A stretch of DNA of 64,000 nucleotides from the NCBI GenBank assembly GCA_949317995.1, contig OX439041.1, positions 47,725,269 to 47,789,268 of the forward strand, in the 5' to 3' direction. Under the pieces are notes generated by a model. The model saw only the letters and a program-made list of their open reading frames with translations, was not told the DNA's origin and made no database searches. Shown in pieces: positions 1 through 10,874 of this stretch. Source of the stretch: Acholoe squamosa (taxonomy: Eukaryota > Annelida > Polychaeta > Phyllodocida > Polynoidae). Made by a program: the position numbers and the translations under genes. Numbering within the stretch: the first letter of the stretch is position 1; each line of letters begins with the position of its first letter.

Positions 1-398
1 CTTGTATCAGTTATCTCATGATACTTGTTATCTAAATCTTTTGATCATTACTGTTGAAGTATACCTAAATTTATTGATACCTTGTACATTGACTGCTGAT
101 TAAGATTTTTACAAGAAATTTTTTTACAGTGTTACTGGATACATAATCATCTTAGATAAGGGACCCCCCTCCCTACCCCTTGCCCTCTGGGCATTGTTGT
201 CTAACCCAAATTGATTCCAGTACTATCATTCATCCAAGGCGTGGACAGGAAGGAAGACAGCTATTGTTGCGGAATCAAACATATCCTTTAAAAAAAAAAA
301 AGCGGTTCTCTGAAAATAGGAACATTGTCCGGGTGTGTTGACTTGATACTTTGCTTGCTCCCCCCATCCCTCCAGTCCCCTTAGTGCTAGGTTCCACA
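1..398. other. Leader of Gypsy element 1; no 5' LTR seen
   Basis: This stretch precedes the first gag ATG. Nothing in it matches the element's own 3' LTR (5710-6156), so the 5' LTR is missing, highly diverged or lies outside the window. From about 280 (an A-run followed by a C-rich tract) the sequence resembles the leader of the related element at about 46,500-46,570, including a shared block at 362-372 ending in ATCCCTCC. That supports 280-398 as element leader. I see no gene here. Confidence 0.45.
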
Positions 399-1856
399 AT
401 GGCGGATCGGTACCCTCGCAGGGATGCGTCCTCCTCGGCGACACCTAGCCAGCAACAGGATTTCTACCCAAGTTACATGAGGGCTGGCCACCAGGGGCGA
501 CATGGTCTGGTGTATCCCCATCAAAATGTTGATGGGGGACATGGTGATAGAGGTAGCCAGTGGCATCATGAGCCAGATTCTGGGCAACACACCAATGGAC
601 GCGGTGATCAGCGGGTCGAACGTGACGATGATCAATATGATGATCGGCACACTGACCAACGCAATGCGATGCTATATGACAGGCGGAGAGATAAGCGGTA
701 TAATGAGCATGGTCAGTACATCCGACATGATAAGCAGAACTCGTCTCCCAGAGGTAATAAGCACTCCTCCTCCCAGTCTACTGTGCCGGGTATGCAATCA
801 TATGACCGAGGAGACTCGGTCATAACCTTCAACGCCTGCCCCAGGCGGCGCCCTGATAGTAGCCCCTCCGGAGGGGAGAGAGATAGCTGTGATGAACGCA
901 AGAGTGGTGGTGACAATTGGGATGGGGACTCAGAATCATCGGGAAACATCTCAAGGGGACGCTCTGTTCGGCAGCCACCCATGCAGAGTCCACAGAAACA
1001 CACGTCAAAATATGCGCACAAGAAGTCAAACACCGAGAGAGACCGTTCCCCTTCTTATTCAGGGCAGAGAGATACAAGTAGTAACTCTCAAGCCGAGGTT
1101 TGGGATGCCATTCAGCAAATAAGTGGGATGCTCATGCAGGTGATGCAGCAACAGGCACTGCCCTGCATGGATGGTTCAGGTTTTGACTCGGGAGCACCAA
1201 CCAACCATCAGACCGGCATCGATGCCAAAAGCCTTAGAGGTCAGGTGACTTCGGGCGTATACCATACTAGAGGAAGCAACCCATCGAGTGGCTCGAAGAC
1301 CCACAAACGAGAGGGGGGCAGGAAACAGCCTGCATCCGAGCAAGTCCCTCCCCCACAAGGAGTGTCCTCTCAAATCACAGCCCCTTGCAGCAGACACATT
1401 GCGGTACAAGGAGTGGCTCGAAGACCCACAAACGAGAGGGGGGCAGGAAACAGCCTGCATCCGAGCAAGCCCCTCCCCCACAAGGAGTGTCCTCTCAAAT
1501 CACAGCCCCTTGCAGCAGACACATTGCGGTACAAGGTTCGGGGAGGTGACAGAGGACGACGCTCCTTTTCTTCATCAAGTTCATCAGATGATGATCATCG
1601 CCGTCGTGACCAAAGAGAGCATGATGGGCATGATCAGCGCCAAAGAAGGAAGCGTGAGAAGCCCCGGAAACACTTGAGTTCAAGCTCGAGTTCCGATGAC
1701 CAGGGACAAGACCCCCCAGGCGGTCCACCTGGCCCCCTCTCTGACAACCATGATGGTAGGCATGGGTCTCGTCGGAATACCTTGAAACCACGTACCTACG
1801 ATGGTTCCGTGCCGTGGGAAGATGGGAGCCTGAAGAAATGCTTGACGTCCTCCTAG
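399..1856 (+). pseudogene. Gag N-terminal region, R/S/D-rich
   Basis: This is an open frame from ATG 399 to a stop at 1854-1856, about 485 codons. An in-frame TTG upstream at 351 is an unlikely start. The product is very hydrophilic, rich in Arg, Asp, Ser, His and Gln, with two Ser/Asp clusters near the end (about 1561-1600 and 1675-1700). It then reaches a TYDGS-PWED motif typical of the beginning of Gypsy capsid domains. The frame is lost straight after that motif, and capsid coding resumes in another frame around 1814. A 125-bp direct duplication (1286-1535) lies inside. The region probably encodes the matrix-like, nucleic-acid-binding part of Gag; I do not recognise a domain in its first 400 residues. 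Confidence 0.7.
1286..1535 (+). repeat. 125-bp tandem duplication inside gag
   Basis: Bases 1286-1410 are repeated at 1411-1535 with about one difference (a T/C near 1347/1472). The unit starts GAGTGGCTCGAAGACC and ends GCGGTACAAG. The length is not a multiple of three, so the second copy is read in a different frame from the first, yet the frame stays open through both. Confidence 0.93.
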
Positions 1857-2199
1857 TCCAGCTGACTGGGGAAGCCCAGTGGTTTGTGGATGGAGGGGAT
1901 CCGAAATACACCCGGTCATTCCACAAATTGAACAAGGTGCTTCAGAGGCGCTTTGGTGCCCAGCAGCAGGCTGCGGTTCACCAAGCTGCCCTCAGGAGCA
2001 GAACCAGGAAGGAAGGCGAGTCACTGGCAGCTCTGGGACAAGACATCAAGTACCTTGTCAAGCTGGCCTACCCTGGTTTCCCACCCGAGGCAGCAGAAAC
2101 CATTCTCTCGGGTCACCAGAGCTTGGTAAGGTGGTTTATGATGCCACACCTCAAGACCTGGATAAGGCCGTAGATGCGGCAGCCCTTGAGGAGGCATAG
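1814..2199 (+). pseudogene. Gag capsid remnant, frameshifted
   Basis: Capsid-like coding runs in frame 2 from about 1814 (LTGEAQWFVDGG, then a VLQRRFGAQQQAA segment matching the usual retrotransposon gag pattern) to about 2110. It switches to frame 1 and ends at TAG 2197-2199, after which frame 1 continues into the zinc-knuckle region. The N-terminal third of the capsid is missing compared with normal Gypsy Gag: the TYDGS-PWED motif upstream runs almost directly into the middle of the domain. This means at least one deletion, one frameshift and one stop, so no intact capsid is made. Confidence 0.7.
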
Positions 2200-3927
2200 C
2201 AGAACCGAGACCCTAAGAACACAGTGTCTAAGGTTAGGTTCCGTGGAACAAGTCCCGCAGCCAACCAAGGCCACAACGCTCTCGAGGAGAAAATGGCTAC
2301 TCTGTCCTCGCAGCTGGAGAAGGTGCAAAGGGAGCAGGCAACCCCAAGATATAATGGGCAGAGCACGGGTGATGGTGGATGTTTCAGCTGTGGTAGCTTG
2401 GACCACTGGCACCGCCGCTGCCCCCGTGAGCGTAGCCAAAGCCCCGGCCGCACCACCAAGTGCTACAATTGTGGTGCGGAAGGACACTACCAGAGGGAAT
2501 GTAAGAGGGGACTTAGCCCAGGTAGAGACCGACATCGAGCTCGATCACCTGGCCACAGCTGTTATAACTGTGGAGTGACAGGACACTATCAAAGGGAGTG
2601 CCCCAGGCCTCCTAGCCCTGCTAGGTCCAGGCATCGGTCACCTGGACACAACCCTCCACGGTCGGGCTGTTTCAACTGTGGATGTTCCAGTCACTACCAA
2701 TGTGATTGCCCTCACTCAAGAACCTCTGATGAAAGGAAGGACGATACAGCTCACCAACAGCGGGGGCGCTCCCAATCTCCAAGTACCAACAGAAGCTGGG
2801 CTCCAGCTGGTCGGAGGGATAGCCCCCACCCAGGCAACAGAATACCTATGGAAGAGGCACCCAGTACCTTGCCTTTGAACACGGTACCTAATCAAGTGTC
2901 GGCCCGTGTAACAGGCCCTGTCCTGCCTAATCAGGCACCTCAAGAGATGCGCGTCATGGTGGAGATAGTCACACAGCCGGGAAAAGAGAAGGTGGCAGCT
3001 CTCATTGACACGGGAGCCGAGAAGTCTTTTGTTGGACAGGACCTGGTGACTCGGCTGCGCCAGCAGGATGCTGAATTACACATGAGGCGGGTGAACCTAG
3101 AAGTCTTCGCTATTAATGGCACCTCTGTAAGGACCGACAACTCTGTACAGTTGGAGTTACTGACGAAATTAGGAGATGTGCGTCATGAGTACTATGTCTC
3201 AAACATGGGATACGAAGTGGTTTTAGGGTGTGACTTCCTACAAGAGCATCAATGGGAGTGGAGCTGGAGAGATGAAGACGTACGGCTCCCGGGAGATAAT
3301 ATCCCAGGGACAGGCCTCCCCTTGCAGGCTGTAAGTCACTCCCAGACTCTGCCAGTATATGCAGGGAGAGATTGTGTGTTTCCCCCATCACATGCCATTA
3401 CCATAGGTGGTGTCCTGCTGAAAAGGCCAAGTTTCAATAAAGGGTTGTTAGGACCAAAGGACGGAACTGACCTGACGCTCGATCCAACAGTAACAGAAGT
3501 AGTTGTTACTGTCTCCGGTGGACAAGTCCCAGTCCATTTGAGTAACCGGTCACCGCTTGACATCATGATAAAGCAGGGGCAGGAGATCGCTTACCTGACA
3601 GAAGTGAATGAAGCACAACTAGCAGTGGCAGAGAGTTGTCACTTTCAGCGGTTGGCAGTTTGCAAGCAATTAAAGGGAGAGATGCTGGCCCTGTATCAAA
3701 ACACAAAGGCCGGATTAGACGAAGAACAGGGAGAGAAGGTGAAGCAGCTTTTGCTGGAAAACCGGGACACTTTCATGTGTGCAGGGGACAAACCAGGCCA
3801 CACAGACTTGGCAGAGCATGAGATAAAAACAGGTGATGCCCGCCCAGTAAGAGTACCCCTGCGAAGACTCCCGATACACATGGAGCAAGTGGTGCGGGAT
3901 GAGATGACAAAAATGGTCAGGGCGTGA
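2200..3927 (+). pseudogene. Nucleocapsid (4 zinc knuckles) and aspartic protease
   Basis: Frame 1 is open from the codon after TAG 2197 to TGA 3925-3927. It encodes four CCHC zinc knuckles (C-x2-C-x4-H-x4-C) at about 2380, 2461, 2563 and 2668, separated by Arg/Ser/Pro-rich linkers. The fourth knuckle (CFNCGCSSHYQCDC) is diverged. A retropepsin-type protease follows with the catalytic DTG at 3007-3015 (in ALIDTGAEKSFVG) and a later GCDFL motif near 3230. The last ~200 codons are the protease-RT linker, up to the beginning of the RT fingers. The stop at 3925 and a one-base frame change separate it from RT. Four knuckles is more than the one or two usual in Gypsy Gag. Confidence 0.85.
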
Positions 3928-3965
3928 TCCAACCCTCCAGCAGTGCCTAGTCAGCTCCGATTGTC

Positions 3966-5567
3966 ATGGTGCGCAAGAAAGATGGTAGTCATCGATTTTG
4001 CGTTGACTACCGGCAGCTGAACGCCATGACAGAGAAAGACGCATACCCCTTACCAAACATTGATGACTGTCTGGCGCGTCTTGGGGGTAGCGCCTGGTTT
4101 GCAACTTTAGATCTGGCTAGTGGCTATTGGCAGGTCCGCATGCGGCCTGAAGATCAATCTAAGACTGCCTTCGCTACGCCGATGGGCTTGTACCAGTGGA
4201 CGGCCATGCCATTTGGCCTCTGTAATGCTCCATCAACATTTGTGAGGTTGATGGAGCATGTTTTGAGGAAGGAGAGGGGGGATGGTGTCCTCCTCTATCT
4301 GGACGATATCATCGTCTTCGCACCCACCTTCGAAGGATTGCGCAACCGGTTGGAAGTGGTGTTCACTCGCTTGCGGGAAGCAGGGTTGAAACTCAAACCA
4401 AAGAAATGCCACATGTTCAAGAAGGAGGTGGACTTCTTGGGGCATGTGGTCTCTGCAGAGGGGATTCAGACCAGCAGAGATAAAGTAGAAAAAGTTACCA
4501 GCTGGCCAACCCCAAAAAGTAAGAAAGAGATTAGAGCTTTTGTCGGACTGACAGGCTACTACCGGAAATTCATGCGGGACTATGGCACCATAGCTGCTGC
4601 CTTGCACCAACTGACGGGACCTGATGCTGCATTTGACTGGGGGACAGAACAAGAGAAAGCATTTCACCTCATGAATTCCCTTCTTGTCTCAGCTCAGATA
4701 TTAGGGTACCCTCAAAAGGAAGGACTTTTCATCCTGTACACGGACGCAAGCAACTGTGGCATTGGTGGCATCCTGTCCCAGGTTCAGGAAGAAGTAGAGC
4801 GTGTCATTGCCTACGCCAGCCGGGTTTTGTCAGTTACAGAACGCAACTACTGCGTCACCTGGCGAGAACTGTTGGCTGTAGTAGAATTTATGGAGAAGCA
4901 CCGCCACTACCTGTATGGGAAAAGGTTTCTAGTGAGAACGGACCACGCAGCATTGCAGTGGCTGCTACAAAAGAAAGAGCCTGAAGGACAGTTGGCGCAT
5001 TGGATCAAAAGGCTGGCTCCTTTCCAGTTCTATATAGAACACAGAAAAGGAACCCTCCATGGCAATGCTGATGCCCTCTCTCGCATTCCATGCCCTTTCC
5101 CTTGTGCCCAGTGTGGCAGGGAGCACGATGACCCAGAGCCCACCAAGCGGAAGCGGCGCTCAAAGTCCAGCCCACCTGCATCCCGTCGACATGCTAATAC
5201 ACATGGGGAAAAGAGAGTCAGAAGTGTTTCAGCACACCTAAGTGCCATGACTAAAGCGATTCAGGTTCGAGCAGTCTCCACCCGCAGAACAGTTGGCCGC
5301 CGGGGTAGAGGCCACAGGCGCTGCCTTATCCCAGAGTCCGAGACAAAAGTTGTGGGTTCTGCTCAGGAATGGTCAGAGGATGACCTGCAGACAGCACAAG
5401 AGGATGATCCTGTCCTTGGAGTAGTCCGTGCCTGGGGCCAGGCTAAGCCAACCAGGGACATGATTTCAGGACAGGACCCTGAAGTACAGGGAGGCACCAG
5501 TGCAATCATCCGGTACGAAACGCCCCAGCGGAGAAAAGTGGCCAGGCTTCTGGATGTCGTATCTTGA
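3966..5567 (+). CDS. Reverse transcriptase-RNase H (Ty3/Gypsy pol)
   Basis: This is a 533-codon open frame encoding RT followed by RNase H, which copy element RNA into DNA in cytoplasmic particles. Visible motifs include FCVDYRQLN, LDLASGYWQV (first catalytic Asp), MPFGLCNAPSTF and the YLDD box at 4296-4307 (the other two catalytic Asp), then FLGHVVS and the GLTGYYRKF thumb motif. RNase H follows with YTDAS, RELLAV and RTDHAAL around the acidic residues, closing with the conserved NADALSR. A basic tail of about 150 residues then ends abruptly where the integrase zinc domain should begin. A TAG at about 3950 and a frame change separate it from protease. The domains look catalytically complete even though the element is not. 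Confidence 0.9.
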   Translation: MVRKKDGSHRFCVDYRQLNAMTEKDAYPLPNIDDCLARLGGSAWFATLDLASGYWQVRMRPEDQSKTAFATPMGLYQWTAMPFGLCNAPSTFVRLMEHVLRKERGDGVLLYLDDIIVFAPTFEGLRNRLEVVFTRLREAGLKLKPKKCHMFKKEVDFLGHVVSAEGIQTSRDKVEKVTSWPTPKSKKEIRAFVGLTGYYRKFMRDYGTIAAALHQLTGPDAAFDWGTEQEKAFHLMNSLLVSAQILGYPQKEGLFILYTDASNCGIGGILSQVQEEVERVIAYASRVLSVTERNYCVTWRELLAVVEFMEKHRHYLYGKRFLVRTDHAALQWLLQKKEPEGQLAHWIKRLAPFQFYIEHRKGTLHGNADALSRIPCPFPCAQCGREHDDPEPTKRKRRSKSSPPASRRHANTHGEKRVRSVSAHLSAMTKAIQVRAVSTRRTVGRRGRGHRRCLIPESETKVVGSAQEWSEDDLQTAQEDDPVLGVVRAWGQAKPTRDMISGQDPEVQGGTSAIIRYETPQRRKVARLLDVVS

Positions 5568-5696
5568 TGTGGACACCTTTGTGACCTACTTCGATGTACC
5601 TTTGTTTCATTGTGGATATAGTCACTTGTCAGCAGTCTTCAGTTTATGATGTAGTAGAATTAGGGTTTTGGTTTGCTCGAGGACGAGCAAAAGGTT

Positions 5697-5709
5697 AAGG
5701 AGGGGAGGG
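5697..5709 (+). other. Polypurine tract of Gypsy element 1
   Basis: The run AAGGAGGGGAGGG sits immediately 5' of the LTR start at 5710. This is the canonical plus-strand primer position. The short coding-like stretch just before it (about 5670-5695) has the look of a pol C-terminus, suggesting that the integrase deletion removed sequence between about 5,570 and 5,670. Confidence 0.8.
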
Positions 5710-6156
5710 TGTAACGGGAACCCCTATGGGCGGGAACCACCGGGTAACATTACATCACCTTCTTGTGGCTCCACCTGTAGGGCTGGAGGTCATGTGACCT
5801 AGGCAGGCAGGCTGGTGGGGACTGTGTAACTGACCACTGGTCACTTTTGCACCAGAGACCAGTCAGCCAGGAAGGTAAGCCATACAGCTCCATTTTTTGG
5901 TGGGTGGTTTGTGCAGGGTCAGGATTATTACATTATTACTGCTGACTTGTGACTATCATATTGTATTTGAGGCTTTGTACCATTTGTGGACAATATAAGT
6001 ATTAATTATAGTTGAAAGAGTCTGTCTTGTTTCCATTATGTAGACTTTATAGAATTGGCCATCTTCAATCATCCCCAGCCTTAGTCTCCCCCTGGAGTTA
6101 GGCTTATAGTTTAATCTAAATTACCCAATAATTCTCCAATGCCCAAAACTATTACA
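5710..6156 (+). mobile_element. 3' LTR of Gypsy element 1
   Basis: The 447-bp LTR begins TGTAACGGGAACCCC directly after the polypurine tract and ends CCAAAACTATTACA, giving TG...CA termini. No second copy is present in the window. The start is well fixed by the polypurine tract; the end is chosen as the first good TACA and is less certain. Confidence 0.7.
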
Positions 6157-8520
6157 ATTCAGTGATATCTTAATTTATGTCAGATGACATAAAATCTCAG
6201 GAAATGATTAAAAAAAAAATTTCTAGATGACAAATATTGTGAATAAAATGTTAAGCCATATCATTTCATTAGGCTTAAACAGAAGAAATAAGTGTTTTGT
6301 GTATCTATGTAAGGTTTGGTGATGATTGGATCACTCTAAACACTTATGTTGTACCAATGCCATGACTTAATGATGAATATACATTATATTTTGTCCGATC
6401 CGAGTGTTTTATAGGAACATACTTCGAATCATGTTGTGAAAAGCAGGTACTATATATGCACAAAAGGACACATATTATAGTAGATAAATACATTGAAAAT
6501 GTTGATTTTAATGAATGTGAGAGTGTTATTGAGTGCATGAGGCTAAAGTTAGGTCTCTCGTACAGAAAATGTGTGAGATTTTCATGATTCGCTTCCATCG
6601 AGTGATTTTAATTTTTCCGGAAATAGCTTTTACTCTTCACCTTAATCTTAAAAATGATTGCTTTGGCAAATAATATATTAATTCTGAAGTGAATGTACAG
6701 TGATTGAAGGTGTAATCTTGATGTTTCCTTTATTTCTGACTCAGACGGGACATTTTCACATAAGGTATTCTTTGCGCACTGACAAAAACTGAACCTCTAG
6801 GAGTTCAAGAGTATCTAGATGTGTTAAAGTTGAGATGTCCCTTTACAAATGTAATAAAGTTTTAAAGAATAATTCTTAATTTTGCCATTCTTGCCTATTT
6901 GGCCCAGAAAGTGATGGTTCCTGGTGACCTGACCCATATATTTAAAGCCAGAAAAAAAACGAGTCAGAGTAGATTTCTTTTACTAGATATATAAAGGTAC
7001 CCAGAGATAAAATACTAAGCCAGCAGGCCGTGCATCCTTGACATGGCACCCTGCTGCCACCTGGTGGATATTTGCACAACTCAACACCAGGTGGCAGCAC
7101 TCAATAAAAATGATTTTTATTTTCCAAAAATGCCTCCCTTTGAACTTTTTGATAATGAAGATTCAGTTAAATACTACAGATCTAGAGCTTTCATATATGC
7201 TTTTTGAATCAACTTGTGATAATTATAAGTGAGCCAAAACTTTTTTCCCAGTTGATCATTACATTAATTGTCAGAGAACATCAAACCAGTCTGTGTGCTG
7301 AAGGGGACAGAGTTTCTTTGCCACTTAGATTTTTTGTATCAAACCCATTCAAAAAGGGTCAGAAAGCCCTTGTTTTGTACTTTGGAACCGAAATCAGCTA
7401 TTTTGGAGGTATCAGTTCATATACAATCCAGTTCTTGTTCAGCCAGGATACATCAGAATGAGATCATATTAGGCAGTGTAGACCAGTAACGTGCCCCTTA
7501 GAACAGGGCAGGCTACTCACACTTCCAACCAACCCCTATTTGATTACAATAAAGACAATGTTATCTTATGATATGCTGTGAACACTGTGTTACACCCATA
7601 CTCTCCTTTCACATACATGTATAAGATGCCCTCCCCATAGTAGGGGGGTAGGGGGGCATAGCTCCCTTCATCCTAATATAGGTGGCAAGAATGATGTTTT
7701 ATCCCCCCTAAATCTAAAAATCAGTGTACACTTATGTAATGAACCCACAAATTGGCCTAAAAATGCAGCAAATAATGCCTAAATTCTTCTCTGGGGAAGA
7801 TGCCCCCAAACCCTCTGTAATGCTCACATTGTGGTGCTCACCACACAAACCCCAAAATCAGATACATTTGGTACCCCTACTAGATAACAGTTACTCTTAG
7901 AAAGACACCCCTACACCCCAACACAATCCTATATGTGTTGATTGGGGGTTGGTCTATCAAAATATCTATATTGGGCAAGATCCTTATTTGAAGCAATCAA
8001 CAATTTCTAACATACAGTTGTACCTACTAGGCCATCATATCCAATTTCTACTAGAATTTAGAAGGGTGGTTTATATGTCTGTCCTACTGATAATATAACA
8101 GTACTGTATTTCTGTGTTTAGCCTGAATCATAAGGTTGTGTGTTACCATCTACAACAAATGGGTTTACATTAATGCAGAGATGAGGAGAGGGAGAGGGCA
8201 GCCCTAACCTAAATGGGGGGGGAGGGCACAAGACACAGGTCAACCTGGATTAATGTGGGTCATTCTTTCAGATTTAGTTGGAAAGGCTTGCATGTATTTT
8301 TCCTTTTCAACAACATTTTCTATTAAGTCTCTAAGTCCAAAGGGCATGGGTGGGTTGGTGGGGGGAAGGGCGCTTTGGGAGCAGGAGCCCCCTGCCTGCT
8401 ATCCACTTTCTTCCTACATGATTTCATGCATCTTTTGGTCAATTTTTGGAATGCCTACATTCATTCTGGTTCTTATCTACTCTTGGGTTATTTTTCAATT
8501 AAACTGTATCTTTTGCATTA
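6157..8520. other. Intergenic DNA, no gene seen
   Basis: This is AT-rich sequence with short low-complexity G/C runs (for example about 7,645 and 8,215). I find no coding signature, RNA gene or recognised transposon. The one structural item is a perfect 15-bp inverted repeat at 7052-7066 and 7085-7099 with an 18-base loop. Confidence 0.6.
7052..7099. repeat. Perfect 15-bp hairpin
   Basis: TGCTGCCACCTGGTG at 7052-7066 is exactly complementary to CACCAGGTGGCAGCA at 7085-7099, with 18 bases between. It may be the centre of a decayed palindromic element; the arms do not extend further. Confidence 0.75.
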
Positions 8521-8587
8521 CAGAGAAGAGCACCAACGCAAATCTATCATTAGAAGAAGGAAGAGAGAGACTAAATTGGAGAAAATC

Positions 8588-10301
8588 ATGGGAGACCAAG
8601 AAAATGAGAGGTCTCTAACCAAATCAATGTTTGACACAACCAGATCAAGTTTCGACAGCCTGGCGGAAAAGCTCACAAACACAACCATTCAAGTAAACAC
8701 CATAAATGGCAAGATTGGTAATTAAGAAGAAAAAATAACCAGAGTCTTAGAAATGATGGAATGCAACGTCCCAGACCCCATGTACAACCTTGGTTACGCC
8801 TCTGCATGCAACCAAGAAGATTTAGAGAAAATCAATCACATCACCGAAAGCTACAAGCACGGCGCGGTGTATGACAATGTGTACCTAGGTACCCCAATCT
8901 TAAGTGGCAATCTAGGATGCCCCAATCAGCAGGGTAAAAGCCCCGGAAAGCCAGAAAATCACCATCAAGGACCTAGAGATAGATCACAAATGACTGATCA
9001 AATCAATCATCCACAAAGTCATCCATACCCCCAGCAAAATAGTAAACCACCCCCTTATCGACAACAGAATGTTATTGAGGGATATTTCGATGCACAAGGA
9101 AATAGAGTAGTAATACACACTAACACTACACCGCCACCAACCAATAACCACATATCAAACCATATCAAGCCACCAGAGAAATTTGCACACACAACAGGTG
9201 CTATGAATGCCGACACATTCATAAAGAATTTCAAATTCTACCTAAAGGCAATAGCTGAAGGGGACGAGAAGAGGTATGGAAACCTACTAAGAGGTTGCCT
9301 AGATGGCAAGGCACTGGCATGGTTCAATAACAATGTCAGAGATAATGACTTTAAGCTGGACAATCCAGACATCATCTATGCCGAATTTCTCGCACACTTC
9401 AAAGGCGAGACCCCACAAAGCATCATGGAAGGTTGGAGAAATAGAAAGCGCCAGCCCAATGAAACAATCTCACAATACTGCACAGAAATGCAGATACTAT
9501 TAAACAACAGTGATCAGAACGATGCAGGCAAGCTAGAGGCCATGATTAAGGGTCTAGGAGATGACATAGCAAGCTTACTGCGCTTTGACACAAGTATCGA
9601 AACCCTAGAGGATGTCGAAAGGGCAGCAGTAAAAATAGAATTACAACAGGAAGCCCAACTGAAATTCGTTGAATCAAAGAGAAAAGAAGAAAAGAGACTG
9701 AACCAGATGAAAGATTGGAACTCTTCAAGAGATAACAACCGTCATTACAACGACATCAGAAAAAAGACAGAAGAGATCGTAATTACAACAATAAATCTCG
9801 AGAATCTAGACGAGACGATTATGACAGACAACGCAACGACAACAGACGTGGAAGATCGAATAACCGATATGAAGACAGAAATGACTACCGCCAATCAAGA
9901 AGTAGGAACAGAGATTATTACTCAAATTCGAGATCCAGATCTGGCAACCGAAGTTATCAGGGATCTAGATCAAGATCAGGAGGAAGATACCAAGACCGCA
10001 ACAGCGATCGCAACAACGATAGAGATTATGATAAGAATCATCGCGATTCAAGAAGGGATAACAACAAGGGTTTCAACAGCAATGATGACAGACGAAATAG
10101 CAATAAGGAAATAGCAATAGGAATTCTAACAAGCAAGAAAGTAACAGGAGATACAATGACGATCGTAGTAAATCAGATAAAGACAGAAAATACAATAGAA
10201 GATTCAACAATATGCAATCTGAAAATGCCAAACAGGACACACAAGATGAGAGTGGTCATTACAGTGAGGATGATACTCAAGAAGATAGCAATGACAAATA
10301 G
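8588..10301 (+). pseudogene. gag of env-bearing Gypsy element
   Basis: ATG 8588 opens frame 2. A TAA at 8723-8725 interrupts it, and the frame then continues to about 9,765. The middle (about 9170-9660) is a clear retrotransposon Gag capsid domain, with GKALAWFNNN and a QPNETISQYCTEMQ stretch. From 9,766 the compositionally sensible reading (rich in Arg, Asn, Asp, Ser, as expected of an RNA-binding Gag tail) is in the -1 frame, and from about 10,110 it moves -1 again, ending at TAG 10299-10301. The first switch sits exactly on A-AAA-AAG at 9760-9766. A 14-bp near-repeat at about 10,094-10,121 may explain the second. No CCHC knuckle is visible; the basic tail may replace it. Confidence 0.75.
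9760..9766 (+). promoter_or_regulatory. Candidate -1 frameshift heptamer A AAA AAG
   Basis: In the gag frame the codons read AGA AAA AAG, so bases 9760-9766 form the canonical slippery heptamer A-AAA-AAG in the correct register. A -1 slip here enters precisely the frame whose product has the Arg/Asn/Asp/Ser-rich composition expected downstream. A one-base indel in the A-run would give the same picture, so function is unproven. Confidence 0.35.
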
Positions 10302-10817
10302 CTTTCAGGGAGAATCGGCAAGAGACCCACACATGGATCCCCGACATGCATCAACATGCTCAATGCCACACAATTTGATGAAATCTGTACAACCACAATA
10401 GACAGTTTAGACTTAGACCAAAATGATTCGGACACAGAAAGTGAAGATGAAAATAAATTATTCCTAACACTCAAGAAGCGTGTACACAAGCGCAGACCAG
10501 CAGTCAAAATCGGAGCACCATTAGAAAATGGAGTCCTAGATTTAGAAGCGGAAGGAATCAAAACAAAAGCATTGATAGATACAGGAGCAACGCTAAGTTT
10601 CATCACCAAATCCATGTATCACAAAATACATCAAATGAACCCAAATGTGTACAGACAACCAACTAACATGACACTTCAATTAGCAGACTGCAGTAAAGTA
10701 ACAGCGAGATCAGCAGTGAGAATAAACATGAAGATCGGCAACGAAACAGTAAACTTTCTACTGTACATAATGGAAGAACTAAATCTACCGACAATACTAG
10801 GACTAAACTTCATCTGA
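10302..10817 (+). pseudogene. Aspartic protease, env-bearing Gypsy element
   Basis: Frame 0 continues after the gag TAG (10299-10301) and holds a retropepsin-like domain. The catalytic DTG is at 10578-10586 within ALIDTGATLSFI, and the second conserved strand is ILGLNFI near 10,797-10,817. A stop (TGA at 10815-10817) then interrupts the frame, and coding of the protease-RT linker continues further on. The first in-frame ATG is 10356. Because gag and protease are in the same frame across a single UAG here, readthrough is one possibility, but the copy is too damaged to decide. Confidence 0.75.
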
Positions 10818-10874
10818 AAACACAGCGGCTCGATCAAATGCATAGACTCAAGGGAGCAAGTATCAACTAATATT

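Larger units (their letters stand above)
280..6156 (+). mobile_element. Ty3/Gypsy LTR retrotransposon lacking integrase
   Basis: The order is gag (RS/D-rich region, capsid remnant, four zinc knuckles), aspartic protease, reverse transcriptase, RNase H, polypurine tract and 3' LTR, which is the Ty3/Gypsy arrangement. The integrase is absent: coding stops about 150 codons after RNase H and runs within 130 bp into the polypurine tract. Frame changes near 1,850, 2,110 and 3,930 and stops at 2,197 and 3,925 make it defective. A relative lies at 46.5-48.9 kb. The 5' boundary is approximate because no 5' LTR was found. Confidence 0.85.

Noticed and set aside
387..659. - strand ORFs opposite the gag of element 1
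   Set aside because: They mirror the biased gag codon composition in other frames; gag on the + strand explains the signal.
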